Assembly (NCBI RefSeq): GCF_037974355.1 | Contig: NZ_CP150235.1 | Coordinates: forward strand, 1,364,001 to 1,428,000 | Source: Paenibacillus sp. FSL R5-0517 | GTDB taxonomy: Bacteria; Bacillota; Bacilli; Paenibacillales; Paenibacillaceae | Reading direction: 5' to 3' | Length of the DNA: 64,000 nucleotides | Shown: positions 44,071-53,541 of the stretch, piece by piece | Position numbering within the stretch: position 1 is the stretch's first letter | Layout of the letters: the number at the start of each line of letters is the position of its first letter | Made by a program: the position numbers and the translations under genes | The notes under the pieces: model-generated | What the model saw: only the letters and a program-made list of their open reading frames with translations | Databases searched by the model: none | Told to the model about the DNA's origin: nothing

Positions 44071-44555
44071 ATCTATTTGGCTAATGATATAAGTTCATAT
44101 AGTAGTACCGAATATCATGCGGTCGATCATTTTGATTGCCAAAATTCCAATTCGAGTATGAAAAAGAGGGCTATAGACATATAAATAGGCGAGATTGTAG
44201 TTGTTGTATCAGACGAAATAACTAAATGGGGATCGTTGTATTCAGTATACAAATGGTTTTATGATTAAGGAATTCGAGATCATCATGCTCAGGGCGGATT
44301 GATGTGCAAGTATGCAATTTTGAGAAGACAGAGATGTCGAAATCAAATGTATAATAACCGCATGAATACAGTAATTTTGGAGAATTTTTATATAGTTCGG
44401 TATCGAAGGCACGTGATAAACTTGGTCCGTAAAGTCCATGCAGGGATTTATTTTTACTTCAAATGATTGTCAAGATCAGCAGGATATGTCCACGGGAAAT
44501 GTTCAACATAACTGATATGGGTGGATGTTTAACAACAGATATTAAAAAATGGAAT
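44071..44555. other. Intergenic region between convergent genes, no gene seen
   Basis: About 485 AT-rich bases after proS. The only ORF is a 65-codon minus-strand frame without a ribosome site. No repeat family of this window occurs here. Confidence 0.5.
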
Positions 44556-44609
44556 AGAAAAAAAGGGAGTCCCTTAACCAGTAATCTGGCTTGAGGGACT
44601 CCCTTTTTG
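44556..44609. terminator. Bidirectional terminator between proS and 5'-nucleotidase genes
   Basis: An 18-bp stem (44560-44577 with 44591-44608, one wobble), loop of 13 bases, and T-runs on both strands. Confidence 0.9.
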
Positions 44610-44679
44610 TTATGGCAAGATAGATTCGTGATGTAATTGAACCATATCAGCGGTCACGCCTATACGCACTTTGCTGAGC

Positions 44680-46479
44680 TTAAGAAGCTGCAGGCAATTT
44701 CAATTGTTGACCTGGATAAATCCAGTGTGGATTTTTGATATTGTTCAGCTTTTGCAATGCCTGCCAAGTTGTGCCGTATTGTTTGGAGATAGAGTACAGG
44801 GAATCCCCAGATTTCACAACATGCAGTTTCGCTGGAGCTGGTTTGCTTGGGGTTGGTTTAACCGGTTTTTCCGGTTTTGGTGTTTCTGGTTGTGGCTTGG
44901 TTGGAGCTGGTGTTTCTGTTGCCGGAGTTTCCGGCTCTACTGCAGGTTTTTTCGCTTCACTGATCCGACCATCTGTTTTGATGTTAACTGCGCCAAGCTT
45001 CTGCATGTAATTGATCAATGCTTCGTCCAGCGCGCCATACATACCTGTTGTTGGGTATTTGGCAAACATGGTGTATTCGTCACCACCAACAGCTGTGAAA
45101 TCATTGGTTGCCAGCGTGTATGTGGCTTCCGGATCAAGGGCTTTATCACCAACAGTCACGGAATGTACACGGCTACCTTCAGCAGCGGAAGCGTCGATTT
45201 TGAACTTGATTCCAGATACTTGCGGGAATCCACCGCTTGGTTCCGGATAGGAGGCTACACCGACTTCAAGGGCTGCCAGGATATCGGACCCCTTCACTTC
45301 AAGAGTTACCACTTGATTACCAAAAGGAAGCACTGTGATGATATCACCTTTGGTTACGACACCTTGCTCAATGGAAGAACGGATACCCCCACCGTTAGTC
45401 AGTGCGATATCGGCATTGCTGACATCACGAATGGCATCTGCAAGCAGGTCACCCAGGTTAGTTTCACCTGCACGTACTTGTTCACGTTTACCATCCAGCA
45501 GTATAGCTGTATTGGCTACTTCTTCTTTCAAAATCGGTTCTTGTTCTTTTTGAATGGAGTTTACGAGAGTTGCAACTTTCTCATTCGGTTTGATGTCTTT
45601 TGCTTCCGTTTCATCAATTAGAGTTGCTTGTTTCTTCGTTACTTTACCACCGTCTACCCACAGATCGATGACACCCACATAATTGGTGTATTCCCCTGCA
45701 CTTGCAATCAATGTTCCATTATCGGATACAAGACCATCTTGCAGTACAGTGTGGCTGTGACCATCAATGAATACATCGATGCCAGGAACTTCTTTAACGA
45801 CTTTGAAACTAGTATCCGTGCTGGATGCGTCTTGTCCAAGGTGTCCCAAGACAACAACAACATCTACTTTGCTGCGAATTTCGTTTACCAGAACTTTGGC
45901 TTCCGCAGATGGATCTGTAATATCAAGACCTTCTACGTTTTTCGGATTCGTTTTGTACAACGTTTCCGGTGTAGTCAAAGCGATGATACCGATCTTCACG
46001 CCATCCACCTCTTTGATGAGGTAAGGATCAAAGAGTCGTGTTCCGTCTTTTTTCTTCACGTTGGCACTCAGCATGGGGAAGTTCATCATGTCTGCCAGTT
46101 CAATCAGGCGATCCGAACCATAGTTGAATTCGTGGTTACCCGGTACGATGGCCTGGTATCCCATTTCATTCATGACTTTTACGATGCTCTCACCATTTAC
46201 GAGAGTGGCAAAAGTTGTACCATGTACAGCATCTCCGGCATCCAGCAGGAGTGTGTTCGGGTTTTCGCTACGATATTTGTCAGCGATTCCAGCTACTTTG
46301 GCAAAACCCATGGCAGGTGAAGATTCAACTGCACGGGCATGCGTATCATTCGTATGTAGAATGGTAATGTGTTTGCCTGTGCCCGGAGTGGTGTCCGTTG
46401 CAGCCGCGGCAATACCTACACTGCCAAACAGCAAACAGACCGTTAGCAGAAGTGAAACGTAATTCTTCCAGATTTTCAT
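44680..46479 (-). CDS. Secreted 5'-nucleotidase/UshA-like phosphoesterase with LysM domain
   Basis: A 599-residue exported protein. Signal peptide ([21 protein letters not shown]). The metallophosphatase domain carries [45 protein letters not shown] and [12 protein letters not shown], which are the two-metal ligands. The C-terminal nucleotidase domain (from about 310) has [24 protein letters not shown] and [17 protein letters not shown] Pro/Lys/Thr-rich linker leads to a final LysM ([31 protein letters not shown]) that should bind peptidoglycan. It probably salvages phosphate or nucleosides from extracellular nucleotides. ATG 46479 lies about 11 bases after GGGGAGG. Confidence 0.93.
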   Translation of the reverse strand: MKIWKNYVSLLLTVCLLFGSVGIAAAATDTTPGTGKHITILHTNDTHARAVESSPAMGFAKVAGIADKYRSENPNTLLLDAGDAVHGTTFATLVNGESIVKVMNEMGYQAIVPGNHEFNYGSDRLIELADMMNFPMLSANVKKKDGTRLFDPYLIKEVDGVKIGIIALTTPETLYKTNPKNVEGLDITDPSAEAKVLVNEIRSKVDVVVVLGHLGQDASSTDTSFKVVKEVPGIDVFIDGHSHTVLQDGLVSDNGTLIASAGEYTNYVGVIDLWVDGGKVTKKQATLIDETEAKDIKPNEKVATLVNSIQKEQEPILKEEVANTAILLDGKREQVRAGETNLGDLLADAIRDVSNADIALTNGGGIRSSIEQGVVTKGDIITVLPFGNQVVTLEVKGSDILAALEVGVASYPEPSGGFPQVSGIKFKIDASAAEGSRVHSVTVGDKALDPEATYTLATNDFTAVGGDEYTMFAKYPTTGMYGALDEALINYMQKLGAVNIKTDGRISEAKKPAVEPETPATETPAPTKPQPETPKPEKPVKPTPSKPAPAKLHVVKSGDSLYSISKQYGTTWQALQKLNNIKNPHWIYPGQQLKLPAAS

Positions 46480-46652
46480 ATGAATCCGATACCTCCCCAA
46501 ATAATAATCTACTAGAGCGTTTACATAGCTCAAATAGTATTTTAACAGACTATTATTAGGAAATCTCGCGAATCACGTAAAAATAAGTAACCTGAAAGTG
46601 ACATGTTTAAATTGGTATTGGTAAAAATAATCTCCGCAAAGAACGTATGTTC

Positions 46653-47069
46653 TTAAATGGTGTAAAAAAAATGCTGCACTTCACGCGGCAGTCCGGTACG
46701 TAAACAAAATTTCTCCAAAGATTCATCCGGTTCAGGCATTACCCCGGAGGTTAGTAACTGAATGGCAAAACGGTTAGCCTGTCTTTCCAGCTTGCCTGGA
46801 GCAAAATAGGAATGTTCCTCCAGAAAGAATCGATTAATCCCTTTATGAAGCCGGTCATGGCCAAGCTCATGGGCGCACACGAACCGTTGCCATTCCGGCG
46901 GCAAATCATTGTGTATGACGATAAACCTGCGCCGGAGCTTGCGGAAGTACAGCCCCTTGGTGGATTTCCCCAAATTGGTGAAACGAATCTGTATTCCAAC
47001 CGCGCGGGCAATGCTGAAAGGGCAGTTGGTCCGGTGTTTTCGAATCAGCTTTGTTACGATATCATCCAT
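46653..47069 (-). CDS. ImmA/IrrE-family metallopeptidase
   Basis: A 138-residue protein with the zinc-protease motif FVCAHELGHDRLHKG near residue 66 and a third ligand Glu in LERQANRFAIQLL. In ICEBs1 and many prophages ImmA cleaves the neighbouring ImmR repressor to induce the element. The repressor-like gene lies 42 bases upstream on the same strand. AGGTGAG precedes ATG 47069. The length is typical. Its presence next to ArpU-like and tail genes supports a phage origin of the region. Confidence 0.88.
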   Translation of the reverse strand: MDDIVTKLIRKHRTNCPFSIARAVGIQIRFTNLGKSTKGLYFRKLRRRFIVIHNDLPPEWQRFVCAHELGHDRLHKGINRFFLEEHSYFAPGKLERQANRFAIQLLTSGVMPEPDESLEKFCLRTGLPREVQHFFYTI

Positions 47070-47111
47070 ATGATCTCACCTGCTGCTTCATTAAATTCAG
47101 TTCGTCGTGCC

Positions 47112-47555
47112 TCATGGGCGATTGTCCGATTCGTCTGTCTTTTTGCGTTTGTTCATCTGTTTGGCTTCCCAGAACAGACCTGTCAGTACATCCTTAATTC
47201 GTTTCTTGTCATCTTCATCAAGTGGAATGCCGTCAAACATCAGATCATCATCGTCCTCCAGCATCTTTTTGAAATCACGACGGTCTTTGTATGTAGCCCA
47301 TTCCGGTACTTCCTGAAGTTCAGTGGCACTCCCTGGTTCGATATAACCAGCCTGTTTCATCATCTCTGTATAAGGCACCGAGAGTGCATCTGAAATCTTG
47401 CGGATAGTTGCTGGTTTCGGCACACCCCGGACCCCATTTTCAATACGTGAAATCTGTGAGTTACTTATTCCGGCTGCTTCGGCGAGCTGATTGATGCTGT
47501 ATCCCTGTTGCTCGCGCAGTTGTTTCATATAAGGACCAAAAGCGTGCTCCACCAT
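47112..47555 (-). CDS. XRE-family repressor (ImmR-like)
   Basis: A 147-residue protein. The N-terminal HTH_3 domain is MKQLREQQGYSINQLAEAAGISNSQISRIENGVRGVPKPATIRKISDALSVPYTEMM. The C-terminal half is acidic (FKKMLEDDDDLMFDGIPLDEDDKKRIKDVL) and ends in a basic tail. ATG 47555 is chosen with AAGGAG nine bases upstream. It forms an operon with the ImmA-like protease, which should cleave it. The operator is probably in the AT-rich stretch upstream, where TACTATAACGTATATATACC (around 47875) is a weak palindrome. Confidence 0.86.
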   Translation of the reverse strand: MVEHAFGPYMKQLREQQGYSINQLAEAAGISNSQISRIENGVRGVPKPATIRKISDALSVPYTEMMKQAGYIEPGSATELQEVPEWATYKDRRDFKKMLEDDDDLMFDGIPLDEDDKKRIKDVLTGLFWEAKQMNKRKKTDESDNRP

Positions 47556-47661
47556 GTATGCCAACTCCTTCGATTCGTACAAGTGCTTGGAATTAATATT
47601 AAGAAGAAAGGTGAATGCGACAACCCTAAAACTCTGCGGGTGCGCCGTTCCGGATTCGGAT

Positions 47662-47775
47662 CGTTCTTTTGATCGCTGTTATCCCCGGATTTCCTATATC
47701 CCTTTCCTAAAGGGTGAAATCCGTTGCTAAAGGCGAACGTTTTGCTTCTTCAGAATCGATTCCGTCTCCTCCACT
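47662..47775 (-). repeat. Family R2 repeat, copy 2 (inverted, divergent)
   Basis: On the minus strand this reads CTGAAGAAGCAAAACGTTCG, then TTTAGCAACGGATTTCACCC, then AAATCCGGGGATAACAGCGA. It has the same order of blocks as the other copies but more changes at both ends. Confidence 0.6.
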
Positions 47776-48244
47776 ACGTTGGCTCTTGGTAAGTGCATTA
47801 ACACATATTTCAAAGGCATCTTCTTAATATTAAAAATCAAATGACTTATACGGAAGTTCATTAATTAAACAGTACTATAACGTATATATACCATTAGGTA
47901 AAGGGATATGAAACAATTATGCCAAAAGGCATAGGAAATGAGAGCGAAGGTTTTATTTTATCGTCAAAATGAACCAAAATGAAGGTTTACTCCGATCTCC
48001 AGAAAGTGGTATCCTCAAATAGAAATACGAACACCATACGAACAAAATGTAACATTGACACAGGTTGGAGTTTAAGAAACCACCCTTTGAAGAAGGGAAT
48101 TCCCCGGATTATACCGATTTGGAGTGATTCCAAAAGGCAACAGCGGGAAATTGAAAAAATGTCGTTATTATTTCAGAGATCTGGATAACTCTAATAAAGA
48201 TGAGAGCATGAGGGTTTAACTTTTATAGAATGAATTTTAAGGTA
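47776..48244. other. Intergenic region between R2 copies, no gene supported
   Basis: AT-rich. A 69-codon plus-strand frame (47979-48188) has no ribosome site and no recognisable motif. The promoter of the XRE-ImmA operon should lie at the left side. Confidence 0.45.
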
Positions 48245-48382
48245 CGCAAGAACGAAGAGGGCAGAAAAAAGCTGGAGAAGCGAAGTGTTCGCCTTTATCA
48301 CTGGATTTCCACTTTTGAAAATATAATCAAAGAAATCCGGGGATAACAGCGATCGGAAGGTTATTCTGTCATCAGAGTGAAT
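48245..48382 (+). repeat. Family R2 repeat, copy 3
   Basis: Contains GAAGAGGGCAGAAAAAAGC, GAGAAGCGAAGTGTTCGCCT and the invariant end GATAACAGCGATCGGAAGG followed by TTATTCTGTCATC. It ends about 55 bases before the ArpU-like gene. Confidence 0.75.
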
Positions 48383-48437
48383 ATGCGAAGCTACTAGACT
48401 TTCATTCTATACCTAATGTTAAAGGAGGAAGATAAAT

Positions 48438-48920
48438 ATGGAATTGATGCTGCCCGAATTGGACCGACGCAAAACGCAAACGGCTGTTGAAGCTGCGCTG
48501 GAGAAATATCGAATCTATAAAACGATTGCATTTGAAGAACGAGAGGTTATGGTGACGGCAAGTTATGCCGAGCGTTTCCACGGTGCAACCAATGTGACGG
48601 GGGATTCCACGGCACGAACGGCGATCTATAATGTGGATGTGCAGCGAGCGCGTCAGGCATACTGCGATACGATTGATTTTGTGGTGTCCCGCCTGAGTGA
48701 AAAGGAACGTGTTCTCGTATGCGAACGATATCTGAAAGACGATGATGTGTTTGATTATAAAGTGTATAACCATGTGTTTGATCCGCCTGTCAGCAAGGAC
48801 ACGTATACGAAGATTCGTACGCGTGCTTTCTACAAAATGGCGCTGGCTCTATCAGATCGAGGACTAATTAATATGGAGCCGTTGTCTGTGTCCCGCAAGG
48901 AGCGGCAGAAGCTGGGCTAA
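48438..48920 (+). CDS. ArpU-family phage transcriptional regulator
   Basis: A 160-residue protein. Charged N-terminal helix, then DFVVSRLSEKERVLVCERYLKDDDVFDYKVYNHV and SKDTYTKIRTRAFYKMALAL, which match the sigma-70-region-4-like organisation of ArpU/RinA late regulators of Gram-positive phages. AAGGAGGA precedes ATG 48438. ArpU proteins usually sit just before the packaging and structural genes. Here the next phage-type gene is 8.7 kb away, suggesting deletion or insertion. Confidence 0.78.
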   Translation: MELMLPELDRRKTQTAVEAALEKYRIYKTIAFEEREVMVTASYAERFHGATNVTGDSTARTAIYNVDVQRARQAYCDTIDFVVSRLSEKERVLVCERYLKDDDVFDYKVYNHVFDPPVSKDTYTKIRTRAFYKMALALSDRGLINMEPLSVSRKERQKLG

Positions 48921-49020
48921 GTTATCGATTGAAGAAGTTGAACCTTTAATATCCAAGGTGGATTGGTTACAATAATTGAACAAACCACAGTTGGCATTAG
49001 CCAAAGGAGAGAAGTCTGTC

Positions 49021-50694
49021 ATGTCGGAAGAAGTCGGAATGCAGGAAATGGTCACGCTGAAGACAATCGCAGAAACGCTCAATACGTCCAATGATCTGAA
49101 CCTCATGCTGGATACCGTGGTCGGCAAATTACTGGAGTTGACCGGATTAACAGCAGGCTGGATGTTTCTGATTAATGAACGTGGAGACTATGCCTGTGTT
49201 TCGGATTACAATCTGCCCCCGGCATTACTGCGTAAAGATAAAGAGCCCATGCGAACGGGTACTTGCTGGTGTGTGAACCGCTTCAGGGACGGTCGTCTGA
49301 ATCATGCGGTCAACATCATTAACTGTAAACGGTTGGAGGATGCCGTGGAATTCCAATGGGGAGATACCCATGATATTACCCACCATGCGACCGTTCCGCT
49401 GCGGTCAGGTGATAAAATGCTGGGCTTGCTCAACGTGGCTGCGCCAGCCAAGGAACATTTTAGCGATAGTGAACTGGCACTGTTACAGGGCGTCGCGTAC
49501 CAGATTGGTAGTGCGATGGATCGGATGAGATTGTATCGTGCGGAGCAGCAGCGAGCTGATCTGTATGCCAAGCTAGGGGAGTTTAGCACGGCCTTGGGCC
49601 TTGCGGTGAACGAATGCAGCAATTCGGATGCCTTTTCTGTAAAAGTTGTACAGCTGCTTGGACAGCATTATGACTGGCCTTTTGCCGCAATCATTCAGCA
49701 GAAAAACGGAATGTTCGTTTTGCAGGCGGTGTATGCAGACGATAAGGTTCGAACATTATCCAGTGCGCTGGTATCCTCGGAAGCGGCAAACCACATGAAC
49801 CGGGTAATCCATAGTCACCGTGCCACATCTCTGTCTGCAATAGAGGCGGCTGAGATACTTAGTCTATGCGAGCCTGACCAGACGATGAATTCCATTGCCT
49901 CGGGAATGGCTGTTCCCCTCCCGTATCATACGCCAGGGGAAACGGGAGTTCTGGTGATCGGAATAGGAACAGGAACAGCAGGTCCTGTACAGGCAGACCA
50001 TGAAGTGCTGGAAGCATTGGCTGAGCATATTGCGGCTGCATGGGAGAGTCTGAAGCTGGCGGAGAATCGCCGAGAACTGGCACGACTGGAAGAGAGAAAC
50101 CGGTTGGCACGTGATCTTCATGATTCGGTTAATCAGATTCTATTTTCACTATCGTTAACTGCTAAAGGTGCGGAAAGTATGTTGACAGCATCCGAACAGG
50201 CCCACCCGGCAGCGGAAGCGATGAAGGATATTCGGACTTTGTCTCAGGAGGCTCTTAAGGAAATGCGCGCATTAATTATGCAGCTACGTCCTGCAGGACT
50301 GGAAGCAGGGCTACTCCATGCGTTACAGGAATACGGTACCAGCCAAGGTCTTCAAGTGGTGATGAATCGGACGGGAATACGGTCTTTACCGCGTAATATA
50401 GAAGAAGCATTATGGCGAATTGGGCAGGAAGCGCTGAATAATATACGGAAACACGCGGATGTTCCTTCTGCTGAGGTCAGCCTCAAGTTAAGTGAGCATG
50501 AAGTGGTGTTCACCGTTGCAGATCACGGAATAGGCGGTGCGCAAAGGCCAAAGACATCGTCTGGAAATTCACTTGGCCTGTCCATTATGAAGGAACGGGC
50601 CGAATCGCTTGGGGGCAGGTTGGAGATAGTTAGTTCTTCCCGCAAGGGAACAACAGTAACGGCAGTCATTCCACTTCCGTTCGAATCCGTATAA
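49021..50694 (+). CDS. GAF-domain sensor histidine kinase (NarL-system type)
   Basis: A 557-residue soluble kinase. It has a GAF domain at about 20-180 (with TGTCWCVNRF and NCKRLEDAVEF), a second GAF-like region at about 195-345, a HisKA_3 dimerisation helix with the phosphorylated His in NRLARDLHDSVNQILFSLSL, and a HATPase domain (IGQEALNNIRKHADVP as N box, VADHGIG as G1, LGLSIMKERAESLGG as G2). No membrane helix, so it senses an intracellular signal. ATG 49021 is favoured over TTG 48976. It lies 18 bases before its response-regulator gene. Confidence 0.9.
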   Translation: MSEEVGMQEMVTLKTIAETLNTSNDLNLMLDTVVGKLLELTGLTAGWMFLINERGDYACVSDYNLPPALLRKDKEPMRTGTCWCVNRFRDGRLNHAVNIINCKRLEDAVEFQWGDTHDITHHATVPLRSGDKMLGLLNVAAPAKEHFSDSELALLQGVAYQIGSAMDRMRLYRAEQQRADLYAKLGEFSTALGLAVNECSNSDAFSVKVVQLLGQHYDWPFAAIIQQKNGMFVLQAVYADDKVRTLSSALVSSEAANHMNRVIHSHRATSLSAIEAAEILSLCEPDQTMNSIASGMAVPLPYHTPGETGVLVIGIGTGTAGPVQADHEVLEALAEHIAAAWESLKLAENRRELARLEERNRLARDLHDSVNQILFSLSLTAKGAESMLTASEQAHPAAEAMKDIRTLSQEALKEMRALIMQLRPAGLEAGLLHALQEYGTSQGLQVVMNRTGIRSLPRNIEEALWRIGQEALNNIRKHADVPSAEVSLKLSEHEVVFTVADHGIGGAQRPKTSSGNSLGLSIMKERAESLGGRLEIVSSSRKGTTVTAVIPLPFESV

Positions 50695-50712
50695 AGTCAG
50701 GGGGGAGAAGAG

Positions 50713-51447
50713 ATGCCGATTACGATTTTGCTCGCAGATGATCATGCGATGGTGAGACGAGGACTGCACGTTTTTTTGAGCACACAGCAAGACATGGAGG
50801 TTGTTGGTGAAGCATCGAACGGACAAGAAGCTCTGACGCAGGCGGAAGCGTTAAAACCCGACGTGGTATTAATGGATCTGCATATGCCGGTCATGGACGG
50901 AATCGAAACAGCTAGACGGCTGCGTACACTAATGCCAACAACCCGAATCATAGTGCTCACCTCGTTTTCCGATCAGGATCATGTGGTTCCTGCTGTGCGC
51001 GCTGGGGTGCAAGGATATCTGCTCAAGGATATTGAACCAGAGGACCTGGCTGTGGCCATTCGTAATGTGCATGCGGGTCAGGTGGAATTACATCCTGCTG
51101 CTGCAGGTCAATTGATGCATGTGATGGCTTCATCCGATGGGTCGATGAGCGAACAGTTATCAAAGCAAATACCGTCAGATCAGTCGGCGGACACTCTACA
51201 TCCAGAGCTGAAGCAGGTGGAGCAAACAACGCAAACATCTTCTGGCGGTCCGGATATGCTCACTCGCCGTGAACAAGAGGTCTTAGGATTGATTGCTCAA
51301 GGGCTGAGCAACAAGGAAATTGCGGTTCAATTGGTCATTACCGAAAAAACGGTCAAAACCCATGTCAGTCATCTGCTCGACAAACTGGGGTTGGCGGATC
51401 GGACACAAGCGGCTCTTCATGCGTTAAGAAATGGCTGGGTCGTCTGA
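50713..51447 (+). CDS. NarL/LuxR-family response regulator
   Basis: A 244-residue partner of the upstream kinase. Receiver domain with acidic pocket DD (residues 9-10), phospho-acceptor Asp55 in DVVLMDLHMPVMDG, Thr/Lys switch residues in VLTSF and LLKDI, then a longer than usual linker (about 135-175) rich in Ser/Gln. The C-terminal LuxR HTH has LTRREQEVLGLIAQGLSNKEIAVQLVITEKTVKTHVSHLLDKLGL. RBS GGGGGAG precedes ATG 50713. A terminator follows 34 bases after the stop. Confidence 0.94.
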   Translation: MPITILLADDHAMVRRGLHVFLSTQQDMEVVGEASNGQEALTQAEALKPDVVLMDLHMPVMDGIETARRLRTLMPTTRIIVLTSFSDQDHVVPAVRAGVQGYLLKDIEPEDLAVAIRNVHAGQVELHPAAAGQLMHVMASSDGSMSEQLSKQIPSDQSADTLHPELKQVEQTTQTSSGGPDMLTRREQEVLGLIAQGLSNKEIAVQLVITEKTVKTHVSHLLDKLGLADRTQAALHALRNGWVV

Positions 51448-51481
51448 CCATTTCCGACATATCTTCATACTTAAGTCGTAT

Positions 51482-51510
51482 AAACTCAACCTAAAGGTTG
51501 AGTTTTTTTG
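51482..51510 (+). terminator. Terminator of the two-component operon
   Basis: A perfect 10-bp stem AAACTCAACC/GGTTGAGTTT (51482-51491 with 51496-51505), a 4-base loop and T-run. Confidence 0.88.
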
Positions 51511-51636
51511 GTATTCAAGTTAAGTCTATCTGCTGACGAATTGAATGCGGAAAAAAGGTAAGATAAGGATAGTCAAAGACGGATCGGTTGAAGGAACGTT
51601 AGCGTTTGAATCCAAAAACCAAGGAGAGTGACATGA

Positions 51637-52212
51637 ATGAATATTGTTATTTTGGCAGGCAGCAATCGGAATAATGCAACCAGTACACGTCTGGGAGAGT
51701 ATGCGGTGGAGATTATTCGGGGTCAAGGACATCAGGCCAGCCTGTTTGACCTGTATAAGTCACCGCTCCCATTCTACGCACCAGATGAGAAACAAGCGGA
51801 TCACGAACATCTGGCAGACCTGAACACGCGAATGCTTGCTGCGGACGCAATCATCCTGTCTACTCCGGAGTATCACGGCAGTATTAGCGGTGTGCTCAAA
51901 AATGCACTGGATCACCTGAGTCAGGCTCATTTCAGCGGCAAACCCGTCTTGTCCATTAGCTCCTCCGGCGGAGCAGTGGGGGTAAGTTCGCTTTTACAAC
52001 TGCAAGCGATTGTCCGTAATCTGCATGGCATTAATGCACAAGAGTGGATCTCCATTGGGGGTGCACAGCGCAGACGATTCGAAGCGACATTTGACGGATA
52101 TGAAGAATACGAAGGCAGTCAGGATATAGAGGACCGGGTGCAGCGGGTTATTGGATCGTTTTTGAATCTGGCCCAGACGTTAACGAATGCGCGGAATGCA
52201 TCCACGAGTTAA
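51637..52212 (+). CDS. NADPH-dependent FMN reductase
   Basis: A 191-residue flavoprotein. Flavodoxin-like fold with VILAGSNRNNATSTRLGEYA (phosphate loop), DAIILSTPEYHGSISGVLKNALDHL (FMN loop) and ISSSGGAVGVSSLLQLQAIV. These match azoreductase/chromate-reductase-type enzymes. GGAG lies ahead of ATG 51637. It starts a group with two VOC-protein genes 44 bases downstream that share its direction, possibly a stress or detoxification operon. Confidence 0.9.
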   Translation: MNIVILAGSNRNNATSTRLGEYAVEIIRGQGHQASLFDLYKSPLPFYAPDEKQADHEHLADLNTRMLAADAIILSTPEYHGSISGVLKNALDHLSQAHFSGKPVLSISSSGGAVGVSSLLQLQAIVRNLHGINAQEWISIGGAQRRRFEATFDGYEEYEGSQDIEDRVQRVIGSFLNLAQTLTNARNASTS

Positions 52213-52256
52213 GAAAGAATGAAGAAAAGGCGAAAATGGAAAAGAGGTTGAGCATC

Positions 52257-52715
52257 ATGATTACAGGCATATTTGAAACACATCTAAACGTGACGGATCT
52301 GGAGAGATCCCATCATTTCTATGAAACGGTCTTGGGTTTACTTCATGCCTATGGGCAGAAAGAACGCGGAAACTCCTTCTACTGGATAGGTGGAAAAGGC
52401 AATGCCATGCTGGGATTGTGGCAAAAGGAACCTTCCAAGGTGCAGCGTCAGCACTTTGCTTTTCAAGTATCTCTCGAGGATATGAAACATGCGGTGGCTC
52501 ACTTGGAGAATAAAGGGATCAAGACACGCAACTTCCTGGATGATGATATCGGTGAACTGTACGTCTTTGGCTGGATGCCTGCAGTATCTGTATATTTTAA
52601 CGACCCGGATGGTCATTCGCTTGAATTCATCGCCATGCTCCCCGATGAAGCGAAGCCTGAACTTGGCATGGTGCCATGGAGTGAGTGGGAGAAGATGCAG
52701 GGGCGAAGCGTATGA
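52257..52715 (+). CDS. VOC-family (glyoxalase/bleomycin-resistance fold) protein
   Basis: A 152-residue protein with two beta-alpha-beta-beta-beta units: GIFETHLNVTDLERSHHFYETVLGL, FAFQVSLEDMKHAVAHLENKGI and VYFNDPDGHSLEFIAML. His, His and Glu at typical metal positions are present. The substrate cannot be told. ATG 52257 is preferred over 52236 because AGAGG lies at better spacing. It overlaps the next VOC gene by four bases. Confidence 0.85.
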   Translation: MITGIFETHLNVTDLERSHHFYETVLGLLHAYGQKERGNSFYWIGGKGNAMLGLWQKEPSKVQRQHFAFQVSLEDMKHAVAHLENKGIKTRNFLDDDIGELYVFGWMPAVSVYFNDPDGHSLEFIAMLPDEAKPELGMVPWSEWEKMQGRSV

Positions 52716-53347
52716 TCATCGAAGAATTACAGTTATACACAACTCGGCTGGAGGAGCTCAAGCATTTTTATAGTGTTACGTTAGGCATGGAGGTGTCCAA
52801 CGAGACGGATCAGGCCTTCCACCTTCAGGTTGGATCGACCAGGATGATATTCAAACAGTGTGAGACGGATCATGAGCCCTTCTATCATGTGGCCTGGATG
52901 ATTCCGACGAATCGATTCAAAGAAGCGAAACAGTGGGCTGCATCCCGTGTTGTTTTAAGCAAGGAAGGGGAGCAGGATGAGATGTACTCTACGAATTGGA
53001 ACTCTCATTCTCTCTATTTCGAAGATCCGGCAGGTAATATTATCGAGCTGATTGCTCATCATCGTATTCAGAACGAGAGAGATCATAACTTCTCTGCGAA
53101 AGACATCGTACAGGTATGTGAGGTTGGATTGGTGTCGGATGATGTTCTGTCTACGGTGAATGAGCTTCAGCAGATGGGACTCACGCGCTGGGGGGAGGTT
53201 AGTGAAACCTTTGCTCCTGTAGGAGATGTACATGGTTTATTTATTGTGGTGAAGAAGGAGCGGACGTGGTTTTTCTCTACGCAAAAAGCACAGATCTATC
53301 CACTGGAAGTATCCATCCGTGACGTGGGCAAGCTTCGAATAGGCTAA
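52712..53347 (+). CDS. VOC-family protein, second member
   Basis: A 211-residue protein. ELQLYTTRLEELKHFYSVTLGM opens the first unit, LYFEDPAGNIIELIAHHRI closes it, and a second VOC-like half (about 125-205: VCEVGLVSDDVLSTVNELQQMGL) follows. It starts in the ATGA overlap with the preceding gene, so the two are translationally coupled. Probably works with the other VOC protein and the FMN reductase; reaction unknown. Confidence 0.82.
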   Translation: MIIEELQLYTTRLEELKHFYSVTLGMEVSNETDQAFHLQVGSTRMIFKQCETDHEPFYHVAWMIPTNRFKEAKQWAASRVVLSKEGEQDEMYSTNWNSHSLYFEDPAGNIIELIAHHRIQNERDHNFSAKDIVQVCEVGLVSDDVLSTVNELQQMGLTRWGEVSETFAPVGDVHGLFIVVKKERTWFFSTQKAQIYPLEVSIRDVGKLRIG

Positions 53348-53448
53348 ACTTTGCATTCCGGGTCAAAACGGGCATATGTGGAGCAATTCCATCATGTTAT
53401 AGAAGTAAACGCTTTATTTATTAACCAGAATATATAAGTTGAACTACA

Positions 53449-53520
53449 TTTACACGATAACAGAGAGGACAGAAGAAACCTGAAAAAGCGAAGCCGAAAG
53501 CTTTCTGAAAGAAAGCCACT
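53449..53520 (+). repeat. Family R2 repeat, copy 4 (truncated)
   Basis: Has the left 45 bases of the element (TTTACACGATAACAGAGAGG, ACAGAAGAAACCTGAAAAAG) and then diverges into a small AAGCTTTCTGAAAGAAAGCC palindrome. The invariant right end is missing. It lies 22 bases before the next gene. Confidence 0.65.
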
Positions 53521-53541
53521 TCGTAATACAGATGATGAAGG

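Noticed and set aside
44671-45621. Plus-strand ORF of 316 codons
   Set aside because: Antisense to the 5'-nucleotidase gene, whose motifs are unmistakable; Phe/Cys/Trp-rich composition marks it as a shadow frame.
47979-48188. Plus-strand ORF of 69 codons between repeats
   Set aside because: No ribosome site, no motif, low-complexity basic composition.
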